From Woeseiaceae bacterium (GTDB taxonomy: Bacteria; Pseudomonadota; Gammaproteobacteria; Steroidobacterales; Woeseiaceae), in the NCBI GenBank assembly GCA_030066625.1, contig JASJBG010000004.1:1-64000 (forward strand): a DNA stretch of 64,000 nt, written 5' to 3'. Positions 1 through 14,824 of this stretch are shown piece by piece. The notes below the pieces were generated by a model. The model was not told where the DNA came from, did not search any database, and saw only the letters and a program-made list of their open reading frames with translations. The position numbers and the translations under genes are program-made. Each line of letters begins with the position of its first letter. Within the stretch, counting starts at the first letter, position 1.

Positions 1-1587
1 GCCGAACATCCAGATGATCGGGATGTTGGCGAACATGATGACGCCCGTGCCGATGCCGATGACGTTGTCGAGATCGGCGTCCGACTTCACGAGGCCCAGG
101 GTCGCGACGACGATCAGCACGCAGTAGAGCAGCTTGTAGACGAGCACCGGTTTTTCGCCGCCCATGAACACGACGCCCTGCTCGCCGTAATAGCTCCACG
201 CGATCATCGTCGACAGTCCGAACAACCAGGTCGCGATCGTGACGACCCACTTGCCGAGTCCCGGCGTCACCGAGTCGAACGCCTTGGCGGTCAACGTGGC
301 ACCGACGAAGTTGCGGTAAAAGCCGTCGGATTCGAGCGTCGGCTCGACGTCGCTCCGGAACGGGTACCAGCGCACGGAAAGCCCGCCGGGCGTTTCTTCG
401 ACGACACCGGTGATCTTGTGCAGGGAGTCGCCGGTCTGCGCGTTGTCGTGTGCTCGCACGATCATGAACGCGCTGTCACCCGCAAACCAGTCACCGTCGC
501 CCACCGAGGTCGGCTCGACGATCCAGCCGGTCTCGGACGCAGTGAACTGCGGGGATTCCTCGAAGGCCAGGTCGGGAGCGCGGTTCCAGATGCCCGTCGA
601 CAGCACGATCAGGGCCGTGAACGTGCAGACGACGATCGTGTCGATGAACGGCTCGAGGCCCGCAACGACGCCCTCGCGAACCGGCTCATCGGTCTTCGCA
701 GCCGCGTGCACCATCGCCGACGAACCCTGGCCGGCCTCGTTCGAGAAAATGGCGCGCTTCATCCCGATCTGAAAGCCGAAGAACACGGTGCCGCCGATGA
801 AGGCGCCGGTCGCGGCAGAGGTGGAGAACGCCGACGTGACGATCAAAGCGAACATCTCGGGGATCTGGCCGACGTTGTTGGCAAGCACCCAGAAGCCCGC
901 GACGAGATAGGCGACGACCATGATCGGCACGACCGTGCCGGTGAATTTGCCGATGCGCTTGATGCCGCCGATGATCACGACGCCGACGATGATGGCGATG
1001 ACGATGCCGGTCATCCAGGTCGGCACGCCGAAGTAGGTCTGCGTAATCTCGCCGATGTTCCAGGCCTGGAACATGTTGCCGCCTGTGATCGTCGACGTGA
1101 TCATTGCCAGGCAGAAGATGATGCCGATCGCACGGCCGAGGCGCGGCCAGTTCATGCGCTCGAGCGCTTTCGCCGCGACCCACATTGGTCCGCCGTGCGG
1201 GTTGTCGGGGTCATCCGTGTTGCGATACAGCATCGACATCGTCACTTCGGTGAGCTTGATGGCCATGCCGAGGATGCCGACGACCCACATCCAGAAGACG
1301 GCGCCCGGTCCGCCCAGCGCGATGGCGAGCGCTACGCCGCCGATATTGCCGAGGCCTACGGTGCCGGACAGCGCGGCCGACAAGGCCTGGAAGTGATTGA
1401 TGGCGCCGGGGTCGTTCGGGTCGTCGTAGGAGCCGCGCACGACGGCGGGCCCGTGGCGCAGCGCCCAGTACTGCGAAAAGCCGCTCCAGACTGTAAACAG
1501 TATGCCCGTGCCGACGATGGCGTAGAGGACGTACTCGTGCCACAGGATCGCATTGATCGCTGCCAGGACGGCCGAGAATTCCCCCAT
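1..1587 (-). CDS. Sodium:alanine/glycine symporter (AGCS family), C-terminus truncated by window edge
   Basis: Reverse-strand reading frame from ATG at 1587 has no stop to position 1 (so absent from ORF track); translates to AGCS-like motifs (ALSGTVGLGNIGGVALAIALGGPGAVFWMW, NEAGQGSSAMVHAAAKTDEPVREG). Confidence 0.9.
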   Translation of the reverse strand, partial: MGEFSAVLAAINAILWHEYVLYAIVGTGILFTVWSGFSQYWALRHGPAVVRGSYDDPNDPGAINHFQALSAALSGTVGLGNIGGVALAIALGGPGAVFWMWVVGILGMAIKLTEVTMSMLYRNTDDPDNPHGGPMWVAAKALERMNWPRLGRAIGIIFCLAMITSTITGGNMFQAWNIGEITQTYFGVPTWMTGIVIAIIVGVVIIGGIKRIGKFTGTVVPIMVVAYLVAGFWVLANNVGQIPEMFALIVTSAFSTSAATGAFIGGTVFFGFQIGMKRAIFSNEAGQGSSAMVHAAAKTDEPVREGVVAGLEPFIDTIVVCTFTALIVLSTGIWNRAPDLAFEESPQFTASETGWIVEPTSVGDGDWFAGDSAFMIVRAHDNAQTGDSLHKITGVVEETPGGLSVRWYPFRSDVEPTLESDGFYRNFVGATLTAKAFDSVTPGLGKWVVTIATWLFGLSTMIAWSYYGEQGVVFMGGEKPVLVYKLLYCVLIVVATLGLVKSDADLDNVIGIGTGVIMFANIPIIWMFG

Positions 1588-1603
1588 TGACGTCGGCGAA
1601 CGG

Positions 1604-2920
1604 TCAGCCGACCGTCGGCGCAGCCTCCAGGATGGCGCTGACGCCCATGCCGCCGGCGGTGCAGATCGAGATGAGCCCGCGTCCGCTGCCCTGTTCGTTG
1701 AGGAGCTTGGCGAGCGTGCCGACGATGCGTGCGCCGGTAGCCGCAAACGGGTGGCCCATCGCAATGCTGCCACCCTTGACGTTCATGCGGTTGATATCGA
1801 TCGGCCCCATCGGCTCGCTGCGGCCCAGCTTGTTGCGGCAGAAGTCCTCCGACTGCCAGGCCTTCAGCGTCGCGATCGTCTGCGCGGCGAAGGCTTCGTG
1901 GATCTCGTAGAAATCGAAATCCTGCAGGCTGAGTTCGGCCTGCTTGAGCATGTCCGAAACGGCGTAGGCCGGGGCCATGAGCAGGCCCTCGGAATTGATG
2001 AAGTCGACGGCCGCGACCTTCGAGAACGTCAGGTAGGCAAGCACCGGCAGGTTCTTCTTGCGCGCCCAGTCCTCGGTGCCGAGCAGTATCGCAGCCGCAC
2101 CGTCAGTCAGCGGCGTGGAGTTACCGGCCGTCATCGTGCCTTCGCCCGAGCGGTCGAATACCGGCTTCAGCTTCTGCAGCTTCTCGAAGGTCGAGTCGCG
2201 GCGAATGTTGTTGTCTTCTTCGAGGCCCTCGAACGGAATAACGAGGTCGTCGTACCAGCCTTCGTCATAGGCAGCTGCCGCCTTGACGTGACTGGCGAGT
2301 GCGAGCTGGTCCTGATGTTCGCGAGTGACCTCCCATTCCTTGGCCGTGATCTCCGTGCTCTCGCCCATCGACAGCTTCGTGCGCGGTTCCGTGACGCCGG
2401 GGAACTGCGGGGCGAAGTGGCTGGGCCGCAGGCGGAACCACGGCAGGATACGGCCCATTGCGGAACGTGCGGCGTGTACGTCGAGCAGAATACGGCGGTA
2501 CTCGTCCCTGTAAACGATCGGTGCGTCACTGACCGTGTCGACGCCGCCCGCGATGCCGCATTCGATCTGGCCGAGCGCGATCTTGTTCGCGATCATGACC
2601 GCAGCTTCGAGACTGGTGCCGCAGGCGCGCTGCAGGTCCACACCAGGCGTGCGCAGCGAAAGGCCCGAGTCGATGACCGATTCGCGAGCAAGGTTCCAGT
2701 CGTGCGAGTGCTTGATGACGGCGCCGAGCGCAACGTCACCCATCGTCTGGCCCTTGAGGTCGTACTTGCTGACGATGCCCTTGAGGGCGGCCGTCATCAT
2801 GTCCTGGTTCGAGCAGTGACGGTAAACGGAGTGTGAGCGTGCAAACGGGATGCGCGTTCCACCAATGATCGCCACTCGTATTGCTCGTCCGTCGTGCAGC
2901 ATCGAAGCCCTCCGAGGCAT
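1604..2920 (-). CDS. Acetyl-CoA C-acyltransferase (thiolase, FadI-like)
   Basis: Thiolase motifs: QRACGTSLEAAVMIANKIALGQ, NVKGGSIAMGHPFAATGARIVGTL, CTAGGMGVSAILE; more likely start ATG at 2902. Confidence 0.92.
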   Translation of the reverse strand: MPRRASMLHDGRAIRVAIIGGTRIPFARSHSVYRHCSNQDMMTAALKGIVSKYDLKGQTMGDVALGAVIKHSHDWNLARESVIDSGLSLRTPGVDLQRACGTSLEAAVMIANKIALGQIECGIAGGVDTVSDAPIVYRDEYRRILLDVHAARSAMGRILPWFRLRPSHFAPQFPGVTEPRTKLSMGESTEITAKEWEVTREHQDQLALASHVKAAAAYDEGWYDDLVIPFEGLEEDNNIRRDSTFEKLQKLKPVFDRSGEGTMTAGNSTPLTDGAAAILLGTEDWARKKNLPVLAYLTFSKVAAVDFINSEGLLMAPAYAVSDMLKQAELSLQDFDFYEIHEAFAAQTIATLKAWQSEDFCRNKLGRSEPMGPIDINRMNVKGGSIAMGHPFAATGARIVGTLAKLLNEQGSGRGLISICTAGGMGVSAILEAAPTVG

Positions 2921-2973
2921 GTATCGCTGGCGAACTTTACACCATCAGGGCAATAACGCTAAATAGCCCGGCG

Positions 2974-4365
2974 ATGTCCCGGAACCCCAATACGCTGTCA
3001 TGGCGAAACGAGATCGGCCGCCTGATGCGTCTGGCCGGTCCATTGATCGTCAATAATCTTTCCATCGCGGGCATGCAGGCCGCCGACACCGTTATGTCGG
3101 GCCGGCTCGGGGCGACGACACTTGCAGCGGTCGCGGTCGGCGCCAGCGTCTGGTTCTTCTTCTTCACGATCGGACTGGGAATCATGATGGCGATCTCGCC
3201 GATCGCCGCACGCCACTGGGGCGCCGGCAACCCGGAGCTGATCGGCCGCTACACGCGACAGGGAGTGTACTTAGGGATAGCGATTGCCCTCGCGGTCATG
3301 GTTGCCGTGCGCTTCGCGGTGCCGCCGCTGCTCGAGATGATCGGCATCGATCCCGCGTTTCGCGACCTGACGGTCGGCTACACCCAGGCGATCTCGTATG
3401 GGGCGGCCGGTATCTTCGTGTTCCTCGCACTACGGTTTACCACTGAGGGTATCGGCGCGACCACGCCGATCATGATCACGTCACTGTTCGCTTTCGCGCT
3501 GAACGTGTTTCTCAACTACGTGTTCATGTACGGCAAGTTCGGTTTCCCGGCGATGGGCGCGGTCGGCTGCGGCCTCGCGAGTGCCGTGACCATGTGGATG
3601 ATCGCGTTTGTACTGTTCACGTATATGGCGACCTCGCGCGTCTACCGGGACATGCAGCTGTTTTCGTTTGGGCCGCCACGAATGGACGCGCTCCGGGAGA
3701 TCATCGTGCTCGGTGTGCCGATCGCGGTTACGATTACCGCCGAAGCCGGGCTCTTCAATGCTGTCGCCGTCATGATGGGTACACGCGGCACGGAGATTAC
3801 CGCCGCGCACCAGATCGCGATCAACTTCGCGGCGACGATGTTCATGGTGCCGCTCGCGCTGAGTTCGGCGATCACGGTCCGCGTCGGCCACGAGCTGGGT
3901 GCACTCGAGTTTCGGCGCGCGCGCTACGCGGGCGGATTCGGCATCTTCGTCTGCGGCATCTTCATGGCCTGCTCGGCCCTGTTCCTGTTTGTCTTCCGCG
4001 ATGCGGTCGTAAGCCTCTATACCGATGATCCGGTCGTGAAGGGCATCGCGATCAGCCTGCTCTTCATGGCGGCGATCTTCCAGGTCGCGGACGGCGTACA
4101 GATCGGTGCCGCCGGCGCATTGCGTGGCTATAAGGACACGCGACTGCCGATGGTGATCAATACCTTCTCGTACTGGGCACTCGGATTTCCGCTGGCCTAC
4201 CTCGCCGCGGTGACCTATCGCATGCCGCCGACTTACATCTGGGGTGGCTTCGTACTGGGACTGACCGCGGCGGCGGTGCTGTTGACCTGGCGGTATTATC
4301 GGGTGTCGGCACGCGCGATCGAGAGTGTGCCGATCGTCGCTCGCGACGCCCGCCAGTCGCTCTGA
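2974..4365 (+). CDS. MATE family efflux transporter
   Basis: 12-TM MATE-like protein (GPLIVNNLSIAGMQAADTVMSGRLG...); start chosen at MSRNPNTLSW inside the longer ORF 2881-4365. Confidence 0.92.
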   Translation: MSRNPNTLSWRNEIGRLMRLAGPLIVNNLSIAGMQAADTVMSGRLGATTLAAVAVGASVWFFFFTIGLGIMMAISPIAARHWGAGNPELIGRYTRQGVYLGIAIALAVMVAVRFAVPPLLEMIGIDPAFRDLTVGYTQAISYGAAGIFVFLALRFTTEGIGATTPIMITSLFAFALNVFLNYVFMYGKFGFPAMGAVGCGLASAVTMWMIAFVLFTYMATSRVYRDMQLFSFGPPRMDALREIIVLGVPIAVTITAEAGLFNAVAVMMGTRGTEITAAHQIAINFAATMFMVPLALSSAITVRVGHELGALEFRRARYAGGFGIFVCGIFMACSALFLFVFRDAVVSLYTDDPVVKGIAISLLFMAAIFQVADGVQIGAAGALRGYKDTRLPMVINTFSYWALGFPLAYLAAVTYRMPPTYIWGGFVLGLTAAAVLLTWRYYRVSARAIESVPIVARDARQSL

Positions 4366-4387
4366 CAGGCTCTACTGGCAGGCGCCG

Positions 4388-5113
4388 CTAGCCCTGGCCG
4401 AAGCCCGGGCTGTCGCCAGCAAGGTACTCGTCTTCTTCCGGCGTGTTCTGGCGGCCGAGCAGTTTGTTGCGGTGCGGAAAGCGGCCGAACTGGTCGATGA
4501 TGTCGCGGTGCAGCTCGGCGAACGTCGCCATCGTCGCGAAGGTCTCGCGAAACGGTGGCGATACGGCGTCGGCCAGCTTCGAAAACAGCTCACAGGATTT
4601 CGCCTGCACCTTCGCCGACTCGGCGTGCTGCAGCGGCATGTAGAAGAACGCCCGTTCGATCGGCGCGAGCCCCTGGTCCTTCTTCTGCATGGCGCCTTCC
4701 ACACAGAATTTCAGGGCCAGTTTGTCGAGCTCGAAGGCCTTGGCGGTGTGCCGATAGATGTTGCGGCGGAACTGGTCGAGCAGCAGGATGAGCGCAAGCC
4801 GGCCGCGCGGTTCGTGGCCCCAGTGCTGTAGCTCTCCAGCAGACGCCCTGTTGACATCGTCGGCGAACTCGCTGCGAATTTGCTCGTCAAAGGCGGGATC
4901 TTCGCCGAACCAGGTATCCATGCGGTCGTCGATCTGCGGCGCGCTCAGGTTTCGTTCCCTGAACCAGAAGGCAAGGACTGCCTCGATCCGGACCTGGTCA
5001 TCATCCGTGATGGTCCGGTCCCCGGACTCGCTCAAGAGTTTTACCGACATTCCGACCTCTGTTGGCCACGCAAAAGTGCGAACTGCGTCACGAAAATGCG
5101 TCATGCCGACCAT
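4388..5113 (-). CDS. DUF924 family protein
   Basis: VLAFWFRERN...FDEQIRSEFADDVNRASAGEL...ALILLLDQFRRNIYR pattern typical of DUF924. Confidence 0.88.
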   Translation of the reverse strand: MVGMTHFRDAVRTFAWPTEVGMSVKLLSESGDRTITDDDQVRIEAVLAFWFRERNLSAPQIDDRMDTWFGEDPAFDEQIRSEFADDVNRASAGELQHWGHEPRGRLALILLLDQFRRNIYRHTAKAFELDKLALKFCVEGAMQKKDQGLAPIERAFFYMPLQHAESAKVQAKSCELFSKLADAVSPPFRETFATMATFAELHRDIIDQFGRFPHRNKLLGRQNTPEEDEYLAGDSPGFGQG

Positions 5114-5145
5114 TTGTGACGAGCGATGCCAGTAGACTTTAACAG

Positions 5146-5601
5146 ATGATTCAGGCGCTCACCCGATGTGCTGCGGTCGCGCTTCTGGCCATTGTCGCAG
5201 GCTGCGGCGGTGAACAAAGCGGCCCCGAGGAACAGGTGCGTGCCTGGGTCGATGCGATGCACGAAGCCGCCGAGAACAAGGACCGGCGGACGATCCTTGA
5301 CGGGATCGCAGACGGCTACGCGGATGCCCGCGGCAACAGCAAGGACGACATCGGCGACATGCTGCGTGTTTACTTCCTGCGCCAGGGCACGATCGTGCTG
5401 ATCGTGAACATCGACGAAATCGAGATCGTCGGCGGCTCGGCAGCGAATGTCGCGCTGACCGTCGGGATGGCCGGCACCGGCGGTGGGACGCTGGGACTGT
5501 CGGCCGATGCCTACCGCTTCGAGCTCGAGCTCGAGGCTGACGGCGATGACTGGCAGCTCCTGTCGGCTGCCTGGGGAGAGATAGGCCAGCCGGTTCGATG
5601 A
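5146..5601 (+). CDS. Putative lipoprotein, NTF2-like fold possible
   Basis: Signal peptide with lipobox (LLAIVAGC), EEQVRAWVDAMHEAAENKD helix as in NTF2-like domains. Confidence 0.7.
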   Translation: MIQALTRCAAVALLAIVAGCGGEQSGPEEQVRAWVDAMHEAAENKDRRTILDGIADGYADARGNSKDDIGDMLRVYFLRQGTIVLIVNIDEIEIVGGSAANVALTVGMAGTGGGTLGLSADAYRFELELEADGDDWQLLSAAWGEIGQPVR

Positions 5602-5645
5602 GCTGGCTGAAAACCGGTCCGACTGGGCCGGCCGGGAGGGGGACT

Positions 5646-6131
5646 ATGCGAACGCAAACCGTCGTGAACGTCACCGGCATGATGCTCGTCATGGGCTGGC
5701 TGTCGGGCTGCGCGACCGTCACGGAATCCGTCGTTTCCGCGCCCGACGTCTCCCTGAGGAACGTTCACGTCGCGCGTCTCGACCTGTCCGCGCAGACCTT
5801 CGTTCTGTCTTTCGACGTAACCAACCCGAACCCGTTTCCGCTGCCGGTCAACATGATCGACTATGGTGTGAAGCTCGATGGCCGGCGCTTCGCCAGCGGT
5901 GAAACCGACTGCAAGATCATGGTGCCTGCCGGGAGCGACAGCGAGATCGCGATCAGCGTCGACCTGAATCTTCTGAAGACCGATCCCGAGCTGCTGTTCA
6001 TCGTTCGCGACGCGGCGCGCGGCGACATTCCGTACACGCTCGAAGGCCGCATGGGCGTCGACCTGCCGGCAACTCGACCGATGCGCTTCGAACATGAAGG
6101 CCTGATTCGCCTGCAGGCGCTGGCGGACTGA
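5646..6131 (+). CDS. LEA type 2 family lipoprotein
   Basis: Lipobox (GWLSGC), SFDVTNPNPFPLPVNMIDYGVKLDGRRFASG typical LEA14/WHy domain. Confidence 0.85.
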   Translation: MRTQTVVNVTGMMLVMGWLSGCATVTESVVSAPDVSLRNVHVARLDLSAQTFVLSFDVTNPNPFPLPVNMIDYGVKLDGRRFASGETDCKIMVPAGSDSEIAISVDLNLLKTDPELLFIVRDAARGDIPYTLEGRMGVDLPATRPMRFEHEGLIRLQALAD

Positions 6132-6147
6132 CGCGCCGAAACATCTT

Positions 6148-6163
6148 GGTTACGCGCGTAACC
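6148..6163. promoter_or_regulatory. Perfect 16-bp palindrome upstream of gltB (operator or terminator stem)
   Basis: GGTTACGCGCGTAACC, no following T-run. Confidence 0.4.
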
Positions 6164-6389
6164 TAAGAATTCAGCCGCAAGACGCGCGTGTCTTTGACGT
6201 CTAAGTAGCTGTTTTAGCTCTCTTTTCCCGAGTGACCGGAGGACGAATACTCGTCGCCTTGGTTGCTCCCCTATACTCGATGCTTCGAGTCGGCCGTGGC
6301 GACACCGGCGACTCCCACCCCTTACCGGGCATTCACGACGATACCTTTTCACGAGCGGGCCGCGTTTGGCGCGAGCCCCGAAGGCGACA

Positions 6390-12253
<5,864 letters not shown>

Positions 12254-12414
12254 CAGAAGCGTCGATTTTCGCGATCCGGCCGACGGCTCTTTGCAACTGA
12301 GGCGCAGGTCACAGAAGCCCGCGCTGAAATCCTGAAAACTCTCATTGTCGCAGGTCCGCGACACCCGCTTAAGCGGCCGGGTAGCGCGGATTATGTAAAC
12401 ACATGGAGTGTCAC

Positions 12415-12936
12415 ATGCGAAGGATTGTCGCGAAACTGGCGCCTGTATTGTGCGCCGTTCTTATCGGGGCGTCGGCCGGCGCCGACGAGGCGGACGTCAG
12501 GAGCCTCGACGAGCAGGTCCAGGAGATCAAGTCCGATGTCCTGGGTATCGCTTCCGAACTCAACAACCTCGAGGAGCGTTTGCTGTACCCGTCCGGTACA
12601 CAAGTCGCCGTTTTCGTCGAGATGGCCGAGAAGGACACGTTCCGTCTCGATGCGATCCAGGTTCATATCGACGGCGAGTTGGCCGCGCATCACATTTACA
12701 GCTTCAACGAGCTCGAAGCGCTCGAGAAGGGCGGTGTGCAGCGCGTCTACACGGGCAACATCCCGACCGGGCAGCACGAACTCAGCGTTTCGGTACTCGG
12801 CAAGCTGAAGAACGGCAACGACTACGAGCAAAGCGGTACGTTCACGTTCTCGAAAGGTGTCGAGCCGAAGACGCTCGGCATCACGCTGGCCGGGCCGGGG
12901 CTCGGCGACAGGGGCATCGAGGTCGGGGACTGGTAG
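12415..12936 (+). CDS. Secreted hypothetical protein (first gene of TPR/TolQR/AgmX-like cluster)
   Basis: Signal peptide (VLCAVLIGASAGADEA), 5 nt from next gene, same strand; alternative ATG at 12403. Confidence 0.75.
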   Translation: MRRIVAKLAPVLCAVLIGASAGADEADVRSLDEQVQEIKSDVLGIASELNNLEERLLYPSGTQVAVFVEMAEKDTFRLDAIQVHIDGELAAHHIYSFNELEALEKGGVQRVYTGNIPTGQHELSVSVLGKLKNGNDYEQSGTFTFSKGVEPKTLGITLAGPGLGDRGIEVGDW

Positions 12937-12940
12937 GCCG

Positions 12941-14824
12941 GTGCCACGATTACGCACAACTTTGCTGGCGTTTGCGCTGGCCGGGCTGGTCCCGCTTACG
13001 CTCAATGCCGAGTCGCCGACGGACATGTACTTCGGCGAAGCGCTCTATTACGCGCACCAGGGCCAGTACTTCGAGGCGCTCGAACGCCTCGATGCCGAGG
13101 TAAGCCAGCACCAGGGTGTCGACGAGCCCGAGCTCGACACGCTGTATCGATACATTGCGGACGCCGAGTTCTCACTCGGTGACTTCGAGCTCCGCTATCG
13201 CATGCATCATCGCGCCGGCCGCGCGATACGCGCCGTGCTCGAAGGCGCGGTTGACGAGACGGTGCGCAACGACGCGGCCTACCGGCTCGCAAAAATCCAC
13301 TTCCAGAAAGGCCAGGCCAGCGATGCCCTGGCTGCGCTCGATCGCATCGAGGGCAAGATACCCGAGGGAATCCGTGACGACATCGAGTTCCTGCGGGCTA
13401 ACATCCTGCTCGCGAGCGATCGGCCCGGCGACGCCATCGCGTGGCTCGAGGCCCTCGAGAACTCGCCGCGTTTCGGCGGCTTTGCCTCTTACAACTTAGG
13501 CGTTGCGCTCCTGAAGGACGGTCAGCGGACAGCCGCGATCGAACAGCTGGCAAAGGCCGGCCAGCGCGAGGCCCGGACGCCGGACGAACTGGCGATTCGC
13601 GACAAGGCCAACCTCGTGCTGGGTTCGGTACTCATCGAGACCGACCTGTACGCGGAGGCACGACCCTATCTCAACCGCGTAAGGCTCGACGGACCGTTCT
13701 CGAACAAGGCGCTGCTGAGCGCCGGCTGGGCGAGCGTTTCCGACGAGAACTACGAGCGCGCAGTGGTTCCGTGGAGCATCCTCGCCGATCGCGAGGTGAC
13801 CGATCCCGCGACCCAGGAAGCGATGCTCGCGCTGCCGTTTGCCTACGGCAAGCTTGATGTCCACGGCCGCGCCGCCGTCTACTATGGCCGCGCGCTGGAT
13901 GCGTTCGGCACCGAGATCGACAAGCTCGACCGGTCGATCGACAGCATTCGCGAGGGCAAATTCCTGGAGGCGCTGATCCGCGAGGAGATACGCCGCAACC
14001 AGGACTGGGTCATCCGGCTCAGGTCACTGCCGGAAGCCCCGGAAACCTATTACATGCTGGAGCTGCTGGCGTCGCACGACTTCCAGACCGGCCTGCAGAA
14101 CTACCTCGACCTCGCCGACCTGCACAGGAAGCTCACGTCCTGGAAGCAGGGCTTCGATTCGTTCGACGAGATGGTCGGCATCCGCCGCGGCCACTACGAG
14201 CCGCTGTTGCCGAGTGTCGACGAGGAGTTTCGCGCGCTCGACTCGCGGATTCGGCTCCGAACCGAGCAGCATCGGATGCTCGTCAAGCGCAAGAACGACC
14301 TGCTGACGACGCCGCGCCCCGAGTTCCTGGCAACCCGCGAGGAGCAGGCTCTGCTCGCACGTCTCGAGGTGCTCGACGCGGCGCTCGAAGATGCGGACGA
14401 GGCGACGGCGCGCCGTTACCGGCAGCGAATCCGCCGCCTGCGCGGCAGCATATTCTTCACGCTCCAAACCGAGTATCACGAGCGGCTGGCTCGATTCGAT
14501 GCCCACCTGACGGAACTGAACGATGCGATGGCGATCCTGCAGGCCGCCTACGACGAATACGTGCGAACGCGGCAGGCGGCGACCCACAGCTACGAGGGCT
14601 ACCAGGACCCGCTCGACGGGCTGCGCGCGCGCGTCGATCAGTCCATTACGACCGTATTGAGGCTCATGGCGCGGCAGGGCCGCGACCTCGAGGTCGCGGC
14701 CATCGAGGAACTGACGGCGCGCCGCAGCCGGCTCGCGAACTATCGCGACAAGGCGCGCTTCGCGCTGGCCGACAGCTATGACCGCGCCACGCAGCAGCAG
14801 GCGCGCAGCGGGGAGCTGCAATGA
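12941..14824 (+). CDS. Secreted TPR-repeat protein
   Basis: GTG start at 12941 followed by signal peptide VPRLRTTLLAFALAGLVPLTLNAESP; TPR-like helices, C-terminal coiled-coil; overlaps next gene by ATGA. Confidence 0.8.
   Translation: MPRLRTTLLAFALAGLVPLTLNAESPTDMYFGEALYYAHQGQYFEALERLDAEVSQHQGVDEPELDTLYRYIADAEFSLGDFELRYRMHHRAGRAIRAVLEGAVDETVRNDAAYRLAKIHFQKGQASDALAALDRIEGKIPEGIRDDIEFLRANILLASDRPGDAIAWLEALENSPRFGGFASYNLGVALLKDGQRTAAIEQLAKAGQREARTPDELAIRDKANLVLGSVLIETDLYAEARPYLNRVRLDGPFSNKALLSAGWASVSDENYERAVVPWSILADREVTDPATQEAMLALPFAYGKLDVHGRAAVYYGRALDAFGTEIDKLDRSIDSIREGKFLEALIREEIRRNQDWVIRLRSLPEAPETYYMLELLASHDFQTGLQNYLDLADLHRKLTSWKQGFDSFDEMVGIRRGHYEPLLPSVDEEFRALDSRIRLRTEQHRMLVKRKNDLLTTPRPEFLATREEQALLARLEVLDAALEDADEATARRYRQRIRRLRGSIFFTLQTEYHERLARFDAHLTELNDAMAILQAAYDEYVRTRQAATHSYEGYQDPLDGLRARVDQSITTVLRLMARQGRDLEVAAIEELTARRSRLANYRDKARFALADSYDRATQQQARSGELQ

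Noticed and set aside
418-2836. Plus-strand ORFs 418-1590 and 1553-2836
   Set aside because: Opposite strand encodes a clear AGCS symporter and thiolase; these are shadow ORFs.
12365-12376. Palindrome CCGCTTAAGCGG before the cluster
   Set aside because: Short, no T-run and no geometry that favours a specific function; likely chance in GC-rich DNA.
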